A stretch of DNA of 64,000 bases from positions 1 through 64,000 of the forward strand of contig NZ_JAFREP010000027.1 of the NCBI RefSeq assembly GCF_017377855.1, read 5' to 3'. The notes beneath the pieces were generated by a model, which did not search any database, was not told where the DNA came from, and was given only the letters and a program-made list of their open reading frames with translations. Origin of the DNA: Acanthopleuribacter pedis. GTDB lineage: Bacteria; Acidobacteriota; Holophagae; Acanthopleuribacterales; Acanthopleuribacteraceae. How positions within the stretch are numbered: the first letter of the stretch is position 1; every line of letters begins with the position of its first letter. The translations under genes were made by a program, and so were the position numbers. Below are positions 56,440 to 64,000 of the stretch, piece after piece.

Positions 56440-58218
56440 ATGAGATTCTATGCATCGCTCGTGCTGTGCTTTTTATTTTCGTTGACTTTGATCGCCCAAA
56501 CCCCGGCCTTACACAAACAAGAGTTTTCTCGTGGCAAGACCATGTACGTCCAAGGCAACCTTGGCGAATTGGGCATTGGCAAAAAGGCCGGCTCTGAAGC
56601 AGCATTTGTTCAACAACAGGTAGCCCCCAGCCGCAACAAACGCGCCATTGAAACGCTGGACGTTACCCGCACCGAATGGGACGACCTCGGCATGAAACAC
56701 ACCAAAGTCGGTCAGTTCATCAACGGCATGCCCGTTGAAGGCGCCGAAGTCGTGGTACACAGCGACAGCGCGGGCAGCATTTTTTACATGAACGGTCTTC
56801 TGGCCAACACCGACCGTACCGCGCTCAGCCCCACCATCACCGCCGACGAAGCGGTCGCCAACGTTTTGGAAAAGCACAACATCAAAGCCTACGAGATGGT
56901 CGCGAAACCCGAACTGACCTATGTCGCCGACGAAAACGGCGAAGCCTTCTTGGCTTACAAAATGACCCTGTTCTACAACGACGGCGAGAAGATGAACGAA
57001 GACGCGATCTTCGCCGACGCTACCGGCCAAAACCGCTTCGTACGCTGGCCACAACTCTGCGGCGCCCTTAGCCGTGCCATTTACCTGCCCGACCCCAACA
57101 GCAACAACTACGCGCTTGCCCGCTCGGAAGGCGACCCCACCATCTCCGGTGATGCTTACGCCAACACGGTTTACAACCAGCTCGGCACCACCTACAACTA
57201 CTTCCTCAGCACCTTTGGTCGCGATTCTTACGACAACCAAGGCGGCATCATGCGCGCCATCGTTCACGAAGGCAGCGCGAGCTGGAGTTCTTCTCAGGAC
57301 GTGATGATCTGCGGTGACGGCGACGGCACGAGCTGGGGCAACTTTTGTGAATCCCTCGACGTGATCGCCCACGAAATTGGCCACGGTGTGACCGATTATG
57401 AATCAAAATTGGTTTACGCCAACGAATCAGGTGCGCTGAACGAAGCTTACTCCGACATCTTCGGCGTCGGTGCGACCATCTACACCAGTGGCGTGAACAG
57501 CGACACCTGGCTGATCGGCGAGGAAGTTTACACCCCAAATACACCCGGCGACGCGTTGCGTTACATGAACAACCCCACCCGCGACAACCAGTCTTATGAC
57601 TACTACCCCGAGCGTTACACCGGAAGCCAAGACAACGGCGGCGTCCACCTCAACTCCGGTATCATGAACCTCGCGTTCTACCTGATGTCACAGGGTGGCA
57701 GCCACCCGCGCGGTAAAACGTCCACGGTTGTTTCCGCCATCGGCAACGCCCGTGCCCAACAAATCTTCTACCGCGCTCAGGTTCAAGGTTACTTGACCGC
57801 CAACGCCACCTTTGCCGACATGCGCGCCGCCAGCATTCGCGCTGCTGAAGACCTCTACGGTTCCTCCATCTCCGCTTCCGTGGCCGACGCCTGGACCGCG
57901 GTTGGCGTCGGAACAAGCGACAACGGCGGCGGCGATGACTGCGCCACCGGCACCTTGTCTTCTTCCAACACGGAAGACTTCTACACCATCTCCGGCTCCG
58001 GCAGCACTACCGTCAACCTCTCCGGTCCGTCCGGCACCGATTTCGACCTGTACCTGCAACGTTCCACCAACGGTGGCCGCTCATGGCGCAACATCGCTTC
58101 CAGCACCAGTTACACTTCTGACGAAAGCGTTACCGCCACGCTGTCTTCTTCTTTCAGCTACCGTATCCGCGTCGCTCGCTACAGCGGCTCCGGCGAGTAC
58201 ACCGTCTGCCTCCAGTAA
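56440..58218 (+). CDS. Exported thermolysin-like (M4) metalloprotease with PPC domain
   Basis: The 592-residue preproenzyme has a signal peptide (1-20), a fungalysin/thermolysin propeptide (FTP, about 45-100, TKVGQFINGMPVEGAEVVVH) and a PepSY-like propeptide, the M4 catalytic domain with HEIGHGVTDYES (about 310; zinc His, His and Glu) and the third ligand Glu in GALNEAYSDIFG, an active-site His in GGVHLNSGIMN, and a C-terminal pre-peptidase domain (DCATGTLSSSNTEDFYT, GTDFDLYLQRSTNGGRSW). The ATG at 56440 lies behind GAGGAG. As in the M6 protein at 17.3-20.3 kb, PPC domains probably serve extracellular secretion or adhesion. Confidence 0.95.
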   Translation: MRFYASLVLCFLFSLTLIAQTPALHKQEFSRGKTMYVQGNLGELGIGKKAGSEAAFVQQQVAPSRNKRAIETLDVTRTEWDDLGMKHTKVGQFINGMPVEGAEVVVHSDSAGSIFYMNGLLANTDRTALSPTITADEAVANVLEKHNIKAYEMVAKPELTYVADENGEAFLAYKMTLFYNDGEKMNEDAIFADATGQNRFVRWPQLCGALSRAIYLPDPNSNNYALARSEGDPTISGDAYANTVYNQLGTTYNYFLSTFGRDSYDNQGGIMRAIVHEGSASWSSSQDVMICGDGDGTSWGNFCESLDVIAHEIGHGVTDYESKLVYANESGALNEAYSDIFGVGATIYTSGVNSDTWLIGEEVYTPNTPGDALRYMNNPTRDNQSYDYYPERYTGSQDNGGVHLNSGIMNLAFYLMSQGGSHPRGKTSTVVSAIGNARAQQIFYRAQVQGYLTANATFADMRAASIRAAEDLYGSSISASVADAWTAVGVGTSDNGGGDDCATGTLSSSNTEDFYTISGSGSTTVNLSGPSGTDFDLYLQRSTNGGRSWRNIASSTSYTSDESVTATLSSSFSYRIRVARYSGSGEYTVCLQ

Positions 58219-58277
58219 GCGAGGATTAACAGTTCCTATCCAACATTCCCTCAACGGAAAATAGGAAAACCAAGGTT

Positions 58278-58309
58278 CGGCAGTCGCCCTCGGGTGGCTG
58301 CCGTTTTTT
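58278..58309 (+). terminator. Intrinsic terminator of the M4 protease gene
   Basis: cggcag...ctgccg form a stem (58278-58303) with TCG loop, followed by TTTTTT. Confidence 0.8.
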
Positions 58310-58356
58310 GTGTTTGGGTGGGTGCCCGGATGGCTCACCATGAGCTACCTTGGACC

Positions 58357-58566
58357 TAACCCGCATTTCTCACAAGGAATTCTGCTACGAAGCCGAAAGC
58401 CATGCGATTACGAGGGGGCGGCCTTCCGCGTTACTCGGTCGAGCCGCCTTCGCCGTAGCGCTGCTACGCCGAAAGGTCGGACCCCTGCGCCGTCTCTCGG
58501 TCGTATTCTTCGTACTCACAAGGCTTTCTGCTTCTCGCGACGAATCCTTGTGAGAAATGCGGGCTA
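58357..58566. mobile_element. TA-flanked terminal-inverted-repeat element, copy C
   Basis: This 210-bp copy is inverted relative to A and B: ACCCGCATTTCTCACAAGG after TA 58357-58358, and the inverse before TA 58565-58566. It lies behind the M4 terminator. No ORF with meaning is inside. Confidence 0.85.
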
Positions 58567-58585
58567 ATTTTCCCCGGCGAATCGC

Positions 58586-58981
58586 ACCATGCTCCGGCTG
58601 GAATTGGCACCGTGAACCCCGAAGGTTGTGGGGCCGACGCCTTCAGCGTCTACACGACGTGAACTCCCGGGGACCCAGAACAAACGGTTGTTTCACAACT
58701 CTTTGATCAGACCGGAACGCCCTCTTTGGACCATTGCCGACCCGGCGCGCCCCGGAGCGGGCCGCACCACCTCATCCACGGACCATGCTCCGGCTGGAAT
58801 TGGCACCGTGAACCCCGAAGGTTGTGGGGCCGACGCCTTCAGCGTCTACACAACGCACCCCCCTGGTACCCAGAACAAACGGTTGTTTCACAACTCTTTG
58901 ATCAGACCGGAACGCCCTCTTTGGACCATTGCCGACCCGGCGCGCCCCGGAGCGGGCCGCACCACCTCATCCACGGACCAT
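58586..58981. repeat. 196-bp tandem duplication
   Basis: ACCATGCT starts at 58586, 58782 and 58978. Two full units (gctccggctggaattggcac...) are almost identical; the third start is where the array ends. The sequence does not code for a recognisable protein. Confidence 0.9.
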
Positions 58982-59187
58982 GCTTTGAATGAATGCGAGG
59001 CTCCGCCTCGCCACCCTGGACGCCCTCTGAAGGAGGGCAATAGGTCAGCCCCGGGTACGACCATTGAAAATGGTCGTACCCTGGGTCTCGGGGGTTCACG
59101 AAGCGGAAAACGCTGAAGGCGTTGACACCAGAGGCGCCTGGGGTTCAAGCCCGCGGCGTTTCATGGCGTCAGGGTCGGTTTTGGGGT

Positions 59188-59323
59188 GGTGTTGGTTTGT
59201 TGGGTTTGGTTGGGTGTGGATGGTGTTGATTTGTTGGGTTTGGTTGGGTGTGGATGGTGTTGATTTGTTGGGTTTGGTTGGGTGTGGATGGTGTTGATTT
59301 GTTGGGTTTGGTTGGGTGTTGTT
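59188..59323. repeat. 34-bp tandem repeat, four units
   Basis: GGTGTTGATTTGTTGGGTTT and the following bases recur at 59188, 59222, 59256 and 59290; the plus strand consists almost only of G and T, with a strong strand asymmetry. The period is not a multiple of three. Confidence 0.92.
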
Positions 59324-59519
59324 TGGCCGGCGCCTTCAGCGGCCTGCACGACGGGAACCCCCGGGGACCCAGAGCAAAGGGTTGTTTTACAACCCTTTGA
59401 TCTGGGCTGAAATCACCGGCGCCCTCGGCGCCTATGCGCCTTCAGCGCAACCAGTCGAGGTTCACCTCCGGTTCACGATTTAAATTAGTTATGGTCCATG
59501 GTTCACGGTGTGCGACCCC

Positions 59520-59760
59520 GGTGGGGTTCGCCGGATTAAAGCCCCTACAAACATTCCGCCACATCCGCATATCAACCCGGTGGGGTTCGCCGGATCAAAG
59601 CCCCGGCAAACATTCCGCCACATTCGCATTTCAACCCGTTGGGGTTCGCCGGATCAAAGCCCCTACAATTATTCCGCCACATCCGCATATCAACCCAGTG
59701 GGGTTTGCCGGATCAAAGCCCGGACGAACATACCACCACATCCGTTTATCACCCCAATGG
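59520..59760. repeat. 59-bp tandem repeat, about four units
   Basis: GGGGTTCGCCGGAT recurs at 59523, 59582, 59641 and, as ggggtttgccggat, at 59700. Spacers within units vary a few bases only, so it is a tandem repeat and not a CRISPR array. Confidence 0.88.
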
Positions 59761-59890
59761 GGGCTCACGAACGGAAAGGCTCCGAAGGAGCCGACACCCT
59801 ATCCAGGTAATTCCCAGGCGAGGATCGTCAAAAGACGATGGATCAACGCATAAATGTGCGAATAGAACGACCCACGGCCGATCACCGACC

Positions 59891-59920
59891 TTGACACTAT
59901 GTCAACCCTTCGGTAACCTT
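59891..59920 (+). promoter_or_regulatory. Promoter/operator of the TetR gene
   Basis: TTGACACTATGTCAA (59891-59905) is a palindrome containing a consensus -35 (TTGACA); 17 bases downstream lies TAACCT (59914-59919), a plausible -10. It matches the operators at 15114 and 15156. Transcription would start about at the ATG (59927). Confidence 0.7.
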
Positions 59921-59926
59921 AGCCTC

Positions 59927-60520
59927 ATGCCGAAAACTGACCGCAACACCGCCCACAACATCCTCCAGGCGACCGCCGAACTCCTGATCCAAAGTAATGG
60001 CAAAGGCGTGCGCATGGGTGACATCGCCAAGGCCGCCGGGATTTCTCGCCAAGCGGTTTACCTGCATTACAGCTCGCGCACCGAACTACTCGAGGCGACC
60101 ACCAAGTTCATCGACGAACAACTCGGCCTGCCGGAACGGCTCGCTCCGTCACGCAATGCACCCGACGGCGTTACCCGCCTCGCACGCTACATCGCCATGT
60201 GGGGCGAGTACATCCCCGAAATTTATCCCACCGCCAAGGCCTTGCTGCTTGCAATGGACACCGACGAAGCCGCCGCCGACGCCTGGCGCGACCGGATGCA
60301 GGACATGCGCGAGGGTTGCGAGGCCGCCATTCGCCACGTCGAAGCCGACGGACGCCTCGCCGCGCCCTGGACCGTCGACACCGCCACCGACATGCTGTGG
60401 ACCTTACTCTCCGTGCGCAATTGGGAACTGCTTGTGCAGGAGCGCGGCTGGGAGCACGCGGCCTACACCCAACACCTGCAAGATGTCGCCAAAAAAACTT
60501 TTGTCGAAACCCTTGGGTAA
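59927..60520 (+). CDS. TetR-family transcriptional regulator
   Basis: The 197-residue protein has the TetR N-terminal helix-turn-helix (about 10-55: TAELLIQSNGKGVRMGDIAK, then AGISRQAVYLHYSSRTELLEA, the last with the recognition helix) and a ligand-binding helical C-terminal domain. The ATG at 59927 has no Shine-Dalgarno sequence; the predicted -10 places the transcript start at the ATG, so it may be leaderless. The palindrome in its promoter suggests autorepression, and the same palindrome controls the NAD(P)-binding gene at 15.2 kb. Confidence 0.9.
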   Translation: MPKTDRNTAHNILQATAELLIQSNGKGVRMGDIAKAAGISRQAVYLHYSSRTELLEATTKFIDEQLGLPERLAPSRNAPDGVTRLARYIAMWGEYIPEIYPTAKALLLAMDTDEAAADAWRDRMQDMREGCEAAIRHVEADGRLAAPWTVDTATDMLWTLLSVRNWELLVQERGWEHAAYTQHLQDVAKKTFVETLG

Positions 60521-60690
60521 AACCGCGCGTTCATCCGTTTTCATCACCAACCCAACGACCGACAGAAGCATCTTTCGCTAAGTACGACCACCCCATTTTA
60601 AAAAGGCACGTTTTCGGGAAAATCTTTTGATTCGGCAAAGGATTTTGGTCTCCCCGAAACACCCACCCTTGCCCGCACTTCTCCCGCGTT

Positions 60691-60927
60691 TTGCGCGCCT
60701 TTTCAGGTTGTCCGCCCGGCGAGAAGACGGAACACAGCACCCGTTTTTTGGCGGTGGGGCGCCACCCAACCGGCGATGCTTGGTTGGGCTTGCCGCAACG
60801 CTACCGCCACGGTTTTTGGTCGGCGCCCATGCAGCGCAGCAACGGATGCACGGTCCAATCAACCTTCATGTCCGGCTACGGCGGCAACATGGTGGTGATG
60901 GCGGCCAACGGCATCGAAGGCATGTAA
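60691..60927 (+). pseudogene. Possible remnant of a serine hydrolase C terminus
   Basis: The frame translates to a fragment whose second half, YRHGFWSAPMQRSNGC then FMSGYGGNMVVMAANG, resembles the C-terminal part of beta-lactamase-fold serine hydrolases (H-x-G and strand regions). No start, signal or SxxK part precedes it, and repeats surround it. It may be a decayed gene or a chance similarity. Confidence 0.3.
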
Positions 60928-60963
60928 CGCGTGCTGGATGAACTGGCCCCGGTCCCCTGTAAC

Positions 60964-61055
60964 TAACCCGCATGTCTCGCAAGGCGTTCTACTACGGGGC
61001 AACCCATGCGATGACGAGGGAGCGGCCTTGCGACTTACTCGGTCGAGCCGCCTTC
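60964..61055. mobile_element. Truncated terminal-inverted-repeat element, copy D
   Basis: TA followed by ACCCGCATGTCTCGCAAGG (60966-60984) and interior sequence identical in part to copy C (gacttactcggtcgagccgcc), ending at about 61055 without the second terminal repeat. It overlaps the 3' end of the small membrane-protein gene. Confidence 0.7.
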
Positions 61056-61331
61056 ATCACCGTGAACCTCGAGTAGCCGAATCCCGCCCCAGCCGATGAA
61101 ACCGATTCCAGCTACAAACATCATGACACCGTACCGTGAATTCAAAAACGCGGGAAACGCCAAAATGCCGATCACGAGCACCGCGCCAAACAGGATCATT
61201 CCCAGCGCGTGTCGGCGGTATTCCACCGCACCATCCACGCGCAATTCCATCTCGCCGGTACCTTCCGGCATAATCACCTCGGTTTGCTTGCGGCGCCGCC
61301 TTTCTTCAACCGGTTTGCGTTCCTCTTCCAT
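61035..61331 (-). CDS. Small membrane protein with two helices
   Basis: The 98-residue protein has a charged N terminus, two hydrophobic segments (about 42-60 and 68-88; ALGMILFGAVLVIGILAF and VMMFVAGIGFIGWGGI) and a short acidic tail. Function unknown. Its last codons and stop codon (61035-61055) lie inside the truncated mobile element copy D, so the original C terminus may have been replaced. The ATG overlaps the stop of the GNAT gene upstream (TGATG), so it is coupled to it. Confidence 0.7.
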   Translation of the reverse strand: MEEERKPVEERRRRKQTEVIMPEGTGEMELRVDGAVEYRRHALGMILFGAVLVIGILAFPAFLNSRYGVMMFVAGIGFIGWGGIRLLEVHGDEGGSTE

Positions 61332-61798
61332 CAGAAGCCGCCCTCGGCCGGTGCCGCCTCGTCGGTAAGACCCCAGATTTTCCTCAGGTAAAACCGTTCG
61401 TGTTGCGCCGGGAAATTCGGCAGCACCCCAAACACGGTGTAATCCAACTTCTCGTAAAAACCGCGCGCCTGAAAACTAAAGGTATCCACAAAAGCGCCGC
61501 GGCAGCCGCGTCTCGCCGCTTCTTTCTCGCCGAGCAACACCAGCTCACGGGCGTAGCCCCGACCGCGCAATTCCGGTTGAACCCATAGCGCCACAATTTC
61601 CAACCACTGCCAATAGGTGGCGCCGTAGAAACCACCCACCACCGTGCCCTCGGCGTTCTCGAGCAACAGCGTCAACGCCTGCTGCGCCACCGGCGGTAAC
61701 CCCTTACGGCCCCAATCCTCGGAAATCCCCGCGTACAGGGGTTGCAACTTCTCGGGTGGAACCACTTCACCCTGAAACAACGTCAAATCATCAAACAC
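61331..61798 (-). CDS. GNAT-family N-acetyltransferase
   Basis: The 155-residue protein carries the GNAT acetyl-CoA motif QPELRGRGYARELVLLGEKE (R/Q-x-x-G-x-G/A pattern) and VDTFSFQARGFYEKLDY, typical of the family. The substrate is unknown. The start is uncertain: the frame extends to 61894, but that part reads through the palindromic repeat; the GTG at 61798, behind GAGGG, is the preferred start. It is followed without a gap by the small membrane-protein gene. Confidence 0.82.
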   Translation of the reverse strand: MFDDLTLFQGEVVPPEKLQPLYAGISEDWGRKGLPPVAQQALTLLLENAEGTVVGGFYGATYWQWLEIVALWVQPELRGRGYARELVLLGEKEAARRGCRGAFVDTFSFQARGFYEKLDYTVFGVLPNFPAQHERFYLRKIWGLTDEAAPAEGGF

Positions 61799-61876
61799 AT
61801 CGCCCTCGATCCCCAATAAAGCAAAACCAACACAAATGTCGCCTAAGCTTATCGCATATTGGGACCAAGCATAAGA

Positions 61877-61922
61877 CCTAAGAAGCGCGATCACGCGCGG
61901 TGATTTTAGCCAAGTCTCTAGG
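61877..61922. repeat. Dispersed palindrome, diverged copy
   Basis: acctaagaagcgcgatcacg followed by a ggtgatttt core matches the copy at 14331; the right arm is changed to agccaagtctctagg. It lies between the HD-domain gene and the GNAT gene. Confidence 0.7.
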
Positions 61923-61933
61923 CTACAACGACG

Positions 61934-62491
61934 TTACGCAAAGTCGCCGATGTGTTCTTGGTAAACGGTATCGAAGGCCGCCTCAAGATGGGCATTGGTA
62001 CCACGCATGCGGTCCACCACGGCTTTGCACCAGTTGAAATACTCGGCGCAACGCGCGTCGCTCCAACCCTTGGGTGCGGCCCGCACAATATCCCGGACAT
62101 TGCTAATTTTATCGCCGAGTTTGATCAAACGCGCGCCCTGGCTAATATGCGCCGCGTGTTCCAATTGCGCCGCCTTGCGCTCTTTGCGCGACAAACTGGT
62201 GTCGTCACTCACCTCATCGACGTAACCACACACCGTTTCGCCGAAAACCCGGGCGACCTCCTCCAGCGAGGTATCGGTATCTTCCACCGTATCGTGCAGC
62301 ACGGCGCCAACCAAGACGGCCTCGTCACGCACACCGCCCTCAAACCACAAAATGTAGGCCACCTCGACCGGGTGGTTGATGTAGGGCGATGCGGCAGGAT
62401 CCTTGCGCCGCTGATCGCGGTGTTTTTGCGAAGCAAAATAAACGGCGCGCAACAACGCACCAGACATAACGAAATCAGGCGTATTCCCCAT
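61934..62491 (-). CDS. HD-domain hydrolase, MESH1/SpoT-like
   Basis: The 185-residue protein has the HD-type signature of RelA/SpoT hydrolases and MESH1: PYINHPVEVA, VGAVLHDTVEDTDTS (the metal-binding His-Asp), and ARLIKLGDKISNVRDI. There is no synthetase domain. Its likely reaction is hydrolysis of (p)ppGpp (a small alarmone hydrolase); MESH1 can also act on NADPH, so the true substrate is open. The ATG at 62491 lies behind GGGGA. Confidence 0.88.
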   Translation of the reverse strand: MGNTPDFVMSGALLRAVYFASQKHRDQRRKDPAASPYINHPVEVAYILWFEGGVRDEAVLVGAVLHDTVEDTDTSLEEVARVFGETVCGYVDEVSDDTSLSRKERKAAQLEHAAHISQGARLIKLGDKISNVRDIVRAAPKGWSDARCAEYFNWCKAVVDRMRGTNAHLEAAFDTVYQEHIGDFA

Positions 62492-62702
62492 GGTCGTCCC
62501 CAGATCAATGCCGTCACTTCAACCCCGTGCGACAGGGCATTTTTTCCCTTACCTTAACTATCGACGCCCCGTGGCGTTTTCATGAAGATTTCAGCGGAAA
62601 GGCAGGCGCGACCGACACCCGCGTGGGGTAACAGTCCCAACGTCGGGTCGGCCGCCACGGACCGGCCTAGCAAAAGAATTGGCGTCCTTCGTGCGATCTT
62701 TG

Positions 62703-63959
62703 TTAACGCGAGGCACCGCCGATATCGCGGCGATAATGCTTGCCGGCAAAGTCGATTTTGTCCACAAGCTGATAGGCCCGGGTACGCGCCGATTGCAGGC
62801 TTTGGTCCCATGCGGTCAGGCCCAGAACCCGGCCCCCGTTGGTAACCAAGCCGCCGTGACCGTCCCGTTTGGTACCCGCTTGAAAGACGACGCCTTGTTC
62901 GTAGGCACCGACGCCGGTAATTTTGTCGCCTTTGCGTGGTGAGCGCGGGTAACCGTCCGCGGCCAACACCACACACACCGCGTGGCCGCCGCGCCATTTT
63001 AGGGCCGGTTCCGTGCGCAAGTTGCCGGTCGCGGCTTGGTGCAGGATCGGCAGTAAATCGCTTTCCAAGAGGGGCAGTAACACCTGGGTTTCGGGATCAC
63101 CGAAACGCACGTTGAATTCCAACACCTTGGGGCCGTTCCAGGTCAACATCAATCCGGCGAACAACACACCGCGAAAGGGTTGACCCTGATCGTTCATGTG
63201 CTTCATAACCGGGGCCGCGATTTCTTCCTCGATGCGGGTCATCAGCTCGGGTGTCACCATCGGGCTAGGCGCAAAGGTCCCCATCCCGCCGGTATTGGGA
63301 CCTTTCCCATCCTCGTAAAGCGTTTTGTGGTCCTGGGCCGTAATCAAGGGCACAATGCGCTCGCCGTCACAAATCAGGTGAACCGAGGCCTCGGTCCCGG
63401 TCAAAAACTCCTCAACCACAACCGTGCGACCCGCGTCGCCGAAACGACCGCCTTCCAATGCCTCGCGCAAGGCTTCGCCCGCCTCTTGCTCGGTTTGGCA
63501 GATGGTCACACCTTTACCGCCGGCCAAGCCGTCGGCTTTGACCACAATCGGCAGGTTTTGCTCGGCCACATACGCCAGCGCCGGATCGAGTTCGGTAAAG
63601 GTCTGATAGGCCGCGGTGGGAATACTGGTCGCATCCATCACCTCTTTGGCAAAGGCCTTACTGCCTTCCAAACGCGCCGCCGCCGCGGAAGGTCCGAAAC
63701 AGGGCACGCCCACCTCGGCAAGACGGTCGGCAATCCCGTTGACCAAGGGCAACTCGGGGCCCACCACCACCAAATCCAAGCGATGCTCACGCGCGAAATC
63801 CACCAGGGCGTCGTCGCCGTCAAGCGCCACGTTTTGGCCCAGTTCGGCGGTACCGGGGTTGCCCGGAACGAAAAATAGGTCGGTCAGCAGCGGGGACTGT
63901 TTGATTTTCCAGCCCAACGCGTGTTCACGGCCGCCTGATCCCATAATCAGCACTTTCAT
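62703..63959 (-). CDS. purD: Phosphoribosylamine-glycine ligase
   Basis: PurD (GAR synthetase) is the second enzyme of purine synthesis; it joins glycine to phosphoribosylamine with ATP. The 418 residues show the N-terminal motif VLIMGSGGREHALGWK, the ATP-grasp region VKADGLAGGKGV, the family signature GVLFAGLMLTWNGPKVLEFNVRFGDPETQ and the C-terminal domain (GLTAWDQSL). The start ATG at 63959 has GAGGG upstream. The full gene is in the window. Confidence 0.97.
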   Translation of the reverse strand: MKVLIMGSGGREHALGWKIKQSPLLTDLFFVPGNPGTAELGQNVALDGDDALVDFAREHRLDLVVVGPELPLVNGIADRLAEVGVPCFGPSAAAARLEGSKAFAKEVMDATSIPTAAYQTFTELDPALAYVAEQNLPIVVKADGLAGGKGVTICQTEQEAGEALREALEGGRFGDAGRTVVVEEFLTGTEASVHLICDGERIVPLITAQDHKTLYEDGKGPNTGGMGTFAPSPMVTPELMTRIEEEIAAPVMKHMNDQGQPFRGVLFAGLMLTWNGPKVLEFNVRFGDPETQVLLPLLESDLLPILHQAATGNLRTEPALKWRGGHAVCVVLAADGYPRSPRKGDKITGVGAYEQGVVFQAGTKRDGHGGLVTNGGRVLGLTAWDQSLQSARTRAYQLVDKIDFAGKHYRRDIGGASR

Positions 63960-64000
63960 AAATCACCCTCAACCCTATCCAAAACACGGAGCGGGACAAA

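Noticed and set aside
58628..59116. 162-codon frame with an internal repeat
   Set aside because: It reads through the 196-bp tandem duplication; no ribosome site and no conserved feature.
59515..59760. Possible CRISPR array
   Set aside because: The 59-bp units are alike over their full length; there are no variable spacers and no cas genes.

Overview
The window reads as a chromosomal segment of a GC-rich, aerobic, signalling-rich Gram-negative bacterium. Indirect evidence suggests Acidobacteriota, perhaps the marine Holophagae/Acanthopleuribacter side: PadR control, large hybrid kinases with seven-bladed sensor propellers, exported M4/M6 proteases with PPC domains, and very repeat-rich intergenic DNA. 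No rRNA, tRNA, integrase, transposase or CRISPR array was seen, so the taxon is an inference.

Layout. 1-1.0 kb is a non-coding duplicated repeat block. 1.1-2.9 kb is a tightly coupled PadR operon with two related unknown proteins around a 44-residue membrane peptide. 3.0-9.2 kb is the pyruvate dehydrogenase operon aceE-aceF-lpd, whose E3 carries two lipoyl domains. 9.6-17.2 kb holds a hybrid kinase, an unknown protein with a duplicated domain, NDH-2, a DUF924 protein, an NAD(P)-binding protein behind a double palindromic operator, and a FliB-type methylase. 17.3-26.6 kb holds an exported M6 protease, a DksA-like protein, an adenosine-deaminase-family enzyme, an exported beta-lactamase-fold protein and a beta-propeller. 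26.7-32.9 kb has a sigma54 activator, ahpC-ahpD, an M1 peptidase and a STAS/HATPase pair. 33.1-47.4 kb has a 1588-residue hybrid kinase, a Na/Pi symporter homologue, an EAL-HDOD protein, an XRE regulator, a CnoX-like thioredoxin and a PAS/GAF hybrid kinase. 47.8-58.2 kb has an LtrA-KirBac channel fusion, a degenerate GGDEF-EAL protein, two unknown envelope proteins and an M4 protease. 58.3-61.1 kb is repeat-rich with a TetR gene. 61.0-64.0 kb has a small membrane protein, a GNAT, a MESH1-like HD hydrolase and purD.

Connections. Lpd could feed both the PDH complex and, by analogy with mycobacteria, AhpD-AhpC peroxide reduction. The TetR gene at 59.9 kb and the NAD(P)-binding gene at 15.2 kb share the operator TTGACAC-N-GTGTCAA, so they may form one regulon. 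Four copies of a TA-flanked, transposase-less terminal-inverted-repeat element (three full, one truncated) and a family of about 40-bp palindromes are scattered between genes; one copy of the first forms the stop codon of the sigma54 activator.

Most striking items: the LtrA-inward-rectifier fusion (47834-49933), the shared operators, the PadR micro-operon, and the element whose ends recreate stop codons.
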